Of a DNA stretch of 64,000 nucleotides, positions 63,395-64,000 are shown piece after piece. A program made the translations under genes and the position numbers. Every line of letters starts with the position of its first letter. The stretch's first letter is position 1. A model generated the notes under the pieces. It made no database searches, was not told the DNA's origin, and worked only from the letters and a program-made list of their open reading frames with translations. This stretch comes from JANQOH01 sp965200095. GTDB lineage: Bacteria > Pseudomonadota > Alphaproteobacteria > UBA7887. The stretch is taken from assembly GCA_965200095.1 (NCBI GenBank), contig OZ241350.1:2728001-2792000 (forward strand). Direction: 5' to 3'.

Positions 63395-63649
63395 ATGAAC
63401 GGAACGACTTTCGACACACTTGCCGCCGCAAAGACGCTCAGGGAAGCCGGGTTCGAGAATCGACAGGCCGAAGCCGTCGCCGGCGTCATGCGCCACGCCA
63501 CCCGCCTTCGCGGGTGCAGGCTCGCCGATCGCGACACGCTCGCCACGAAGGCGGACATTGCCGCGTTGCGCGCCGACATGTACCGCGCTTTGTGGATACA
63601 GGGGGCCGGTCTCGTCGCGGTCATGGCGGCGCTAAAACTCTTCGGATAG
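63395..63649 (+). CDS. small membrane protein, paralogue of the 24375 gene
   Basis: The 84-residue product opens FDTLAAAKTLREAGFENRQA and has LATKADIAALRADM, the same motifs as the DUF1640-like protein at 24375. It lacks the long coiled coil and ends in one membrane segment. It lies between der and bamB and reads the other way. Function unknown. Confidence 0.7.
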   Translation: MNGTTFDTLAAAKTLREAGFENRQAEAVAGVMRHATRLRGCRLADRDTLATKADIAALRADMYRALWIQGAGLVAVMAALKLFG

Positions 63650-63712
63650 GCGCTGCTGGCGCGTCGTCCCCGTTGCTGCGGCGATCGGGACGCCGCCGCC
63701 CGACCTTCCCGG

Positions 63713-64000
63713 CTATCGGATGGCGACCAGTTCGGCGTCCCGGGTGAGCAGATATACGATGCCGTCGGCGACGACCGGAGCGACCCGCGCGCCCGCCTCC
63801 GCTGCGCCCGCCGCAACCGCCCCGGCGGGCGAACCGTCGACGGGCGACAGGCGGCGGATCTCGCCGTCGCTGCTCGCCACGATGAGCGCGCCGCCGGCGA
63901 GCACCGGACCCGACCACAGGATCGGCTCCTCGCGGTCCTCCGGGTCGCTGTAGCGCGGCAGCGGAGTCACCCAGCGGATGCGTCCGTCGTCGCGCCGCAG
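63713..64000 (-). CDS. bamB: outer-membrane assembly lipoprotein BamB, C-terminal part
   Basis: The frame runs off the window end. The visible 95 residues are the last beta-propeller blades: LPRYSDPEDREEPILWSGPV, LIVASSDGEI and VADGIVYLLTRDAELVAI. These match alphaproteobacterial BamB (PQQ-like repeats), which helps insert outer-membrane proteins. The bamB-der order supports this. Confidence 0.82.
   Translation of the reverse strand: MRRDDGRIRWVTPLPRYSDPEDREEPILWSGPVLAGGALIVASSDGEIRRLSPVDGSPAGAVAAGAAEAGARVAPVVADGIVYLLTRDAELVAIR

Overview
The window is a GC-rich chromosomal segment, most likely from an alphaproteobacterium of Rhodospirillales type. The main evidence is the minus-strand run rpoZ, spoT/rel, DUF2062, pdxJ, acpS, lepB, rnc, era, recO, parC, together with bamB-der and a split pntAA-pntAB-pntB transhydrogenase. 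The genus cannot be fixed from sequence reading alone.

Layout. (1) 140-4098 is a small defence block: a three-HTH protein fused to a GIY-YIG nuclease domain, then an overlapping adenine methyltransferase and BsuBI/PstI-type endonuclease. It stops just before tRNA-Ala(GGC). (2) 4487-11663 holds galE, a TonB-dependent receptor with a striking poly-Asp insert, htpX, two envelope proteins and an S24/LexA-like regulator. (3) 12594-22613 is the housekeeping run, with many ATGA/GTGA overlaps. (4) 22720-27981 holds a secreted TPR protein, a coiled-coil membrane protein and a DUF1800-DUF1501 pair. (5) 28124-39673 is a defence and mobile-element island. It has an unknown AT-richer gene, an orphan HigA with a decayed HigB, a GT-C-like membrane protein, a complete CBASS operon (CD-NTase, E2-like protein, patatin phospholipase), two remnants of a DUF1156 defence methylase on either side of CBASS, and IS630, IS1182, IS5 and ISAs1 elements or relics. 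(6) 39754-47077 is a catabolic cluster: DASS transporter, alpha/beta hydrolase, acyl-CoA ligase, class IV aminotransferase, enolase-superfamily dehydratase and F420-type LLM oxidoreductase. (7) 47176-52111 is a second mobile cluster (IS630 relic, IS481, IS1380, composite repeats) around one glycosyltransferase. (8) 52178-64000 returns to metabolism and housekeeping: TRAP permeases, DUF3299, pdxY, transhydrogenase, MATE exporter, glcF, der and the end of bamB.

How the genes work together. The CBASS genes overlap one another and read from one candidate promoter. On viral infection the CD-NTase is expected to make a cyclic nucleotide that activates the patatin phospholipase, with the E2-like protein priming the CD-NTase. 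The restriction-modification pair protects by CTGCAG-type methylation and cleavage (specificity inferred from family). Several short repeat families, with palindromic cores near ATTCCCGCGAAAGCGGGAAT or CCTGGGAGCGCCGGCG, fill the spaces between mobile elements.

The best candidates for something undescribed are the triple-HTH/GIY-YIG protein (140-1192), the unknown protein at 28124-28840, and the arrangement in which an intact CBASS operon lies between two pieces of one older defence gene.
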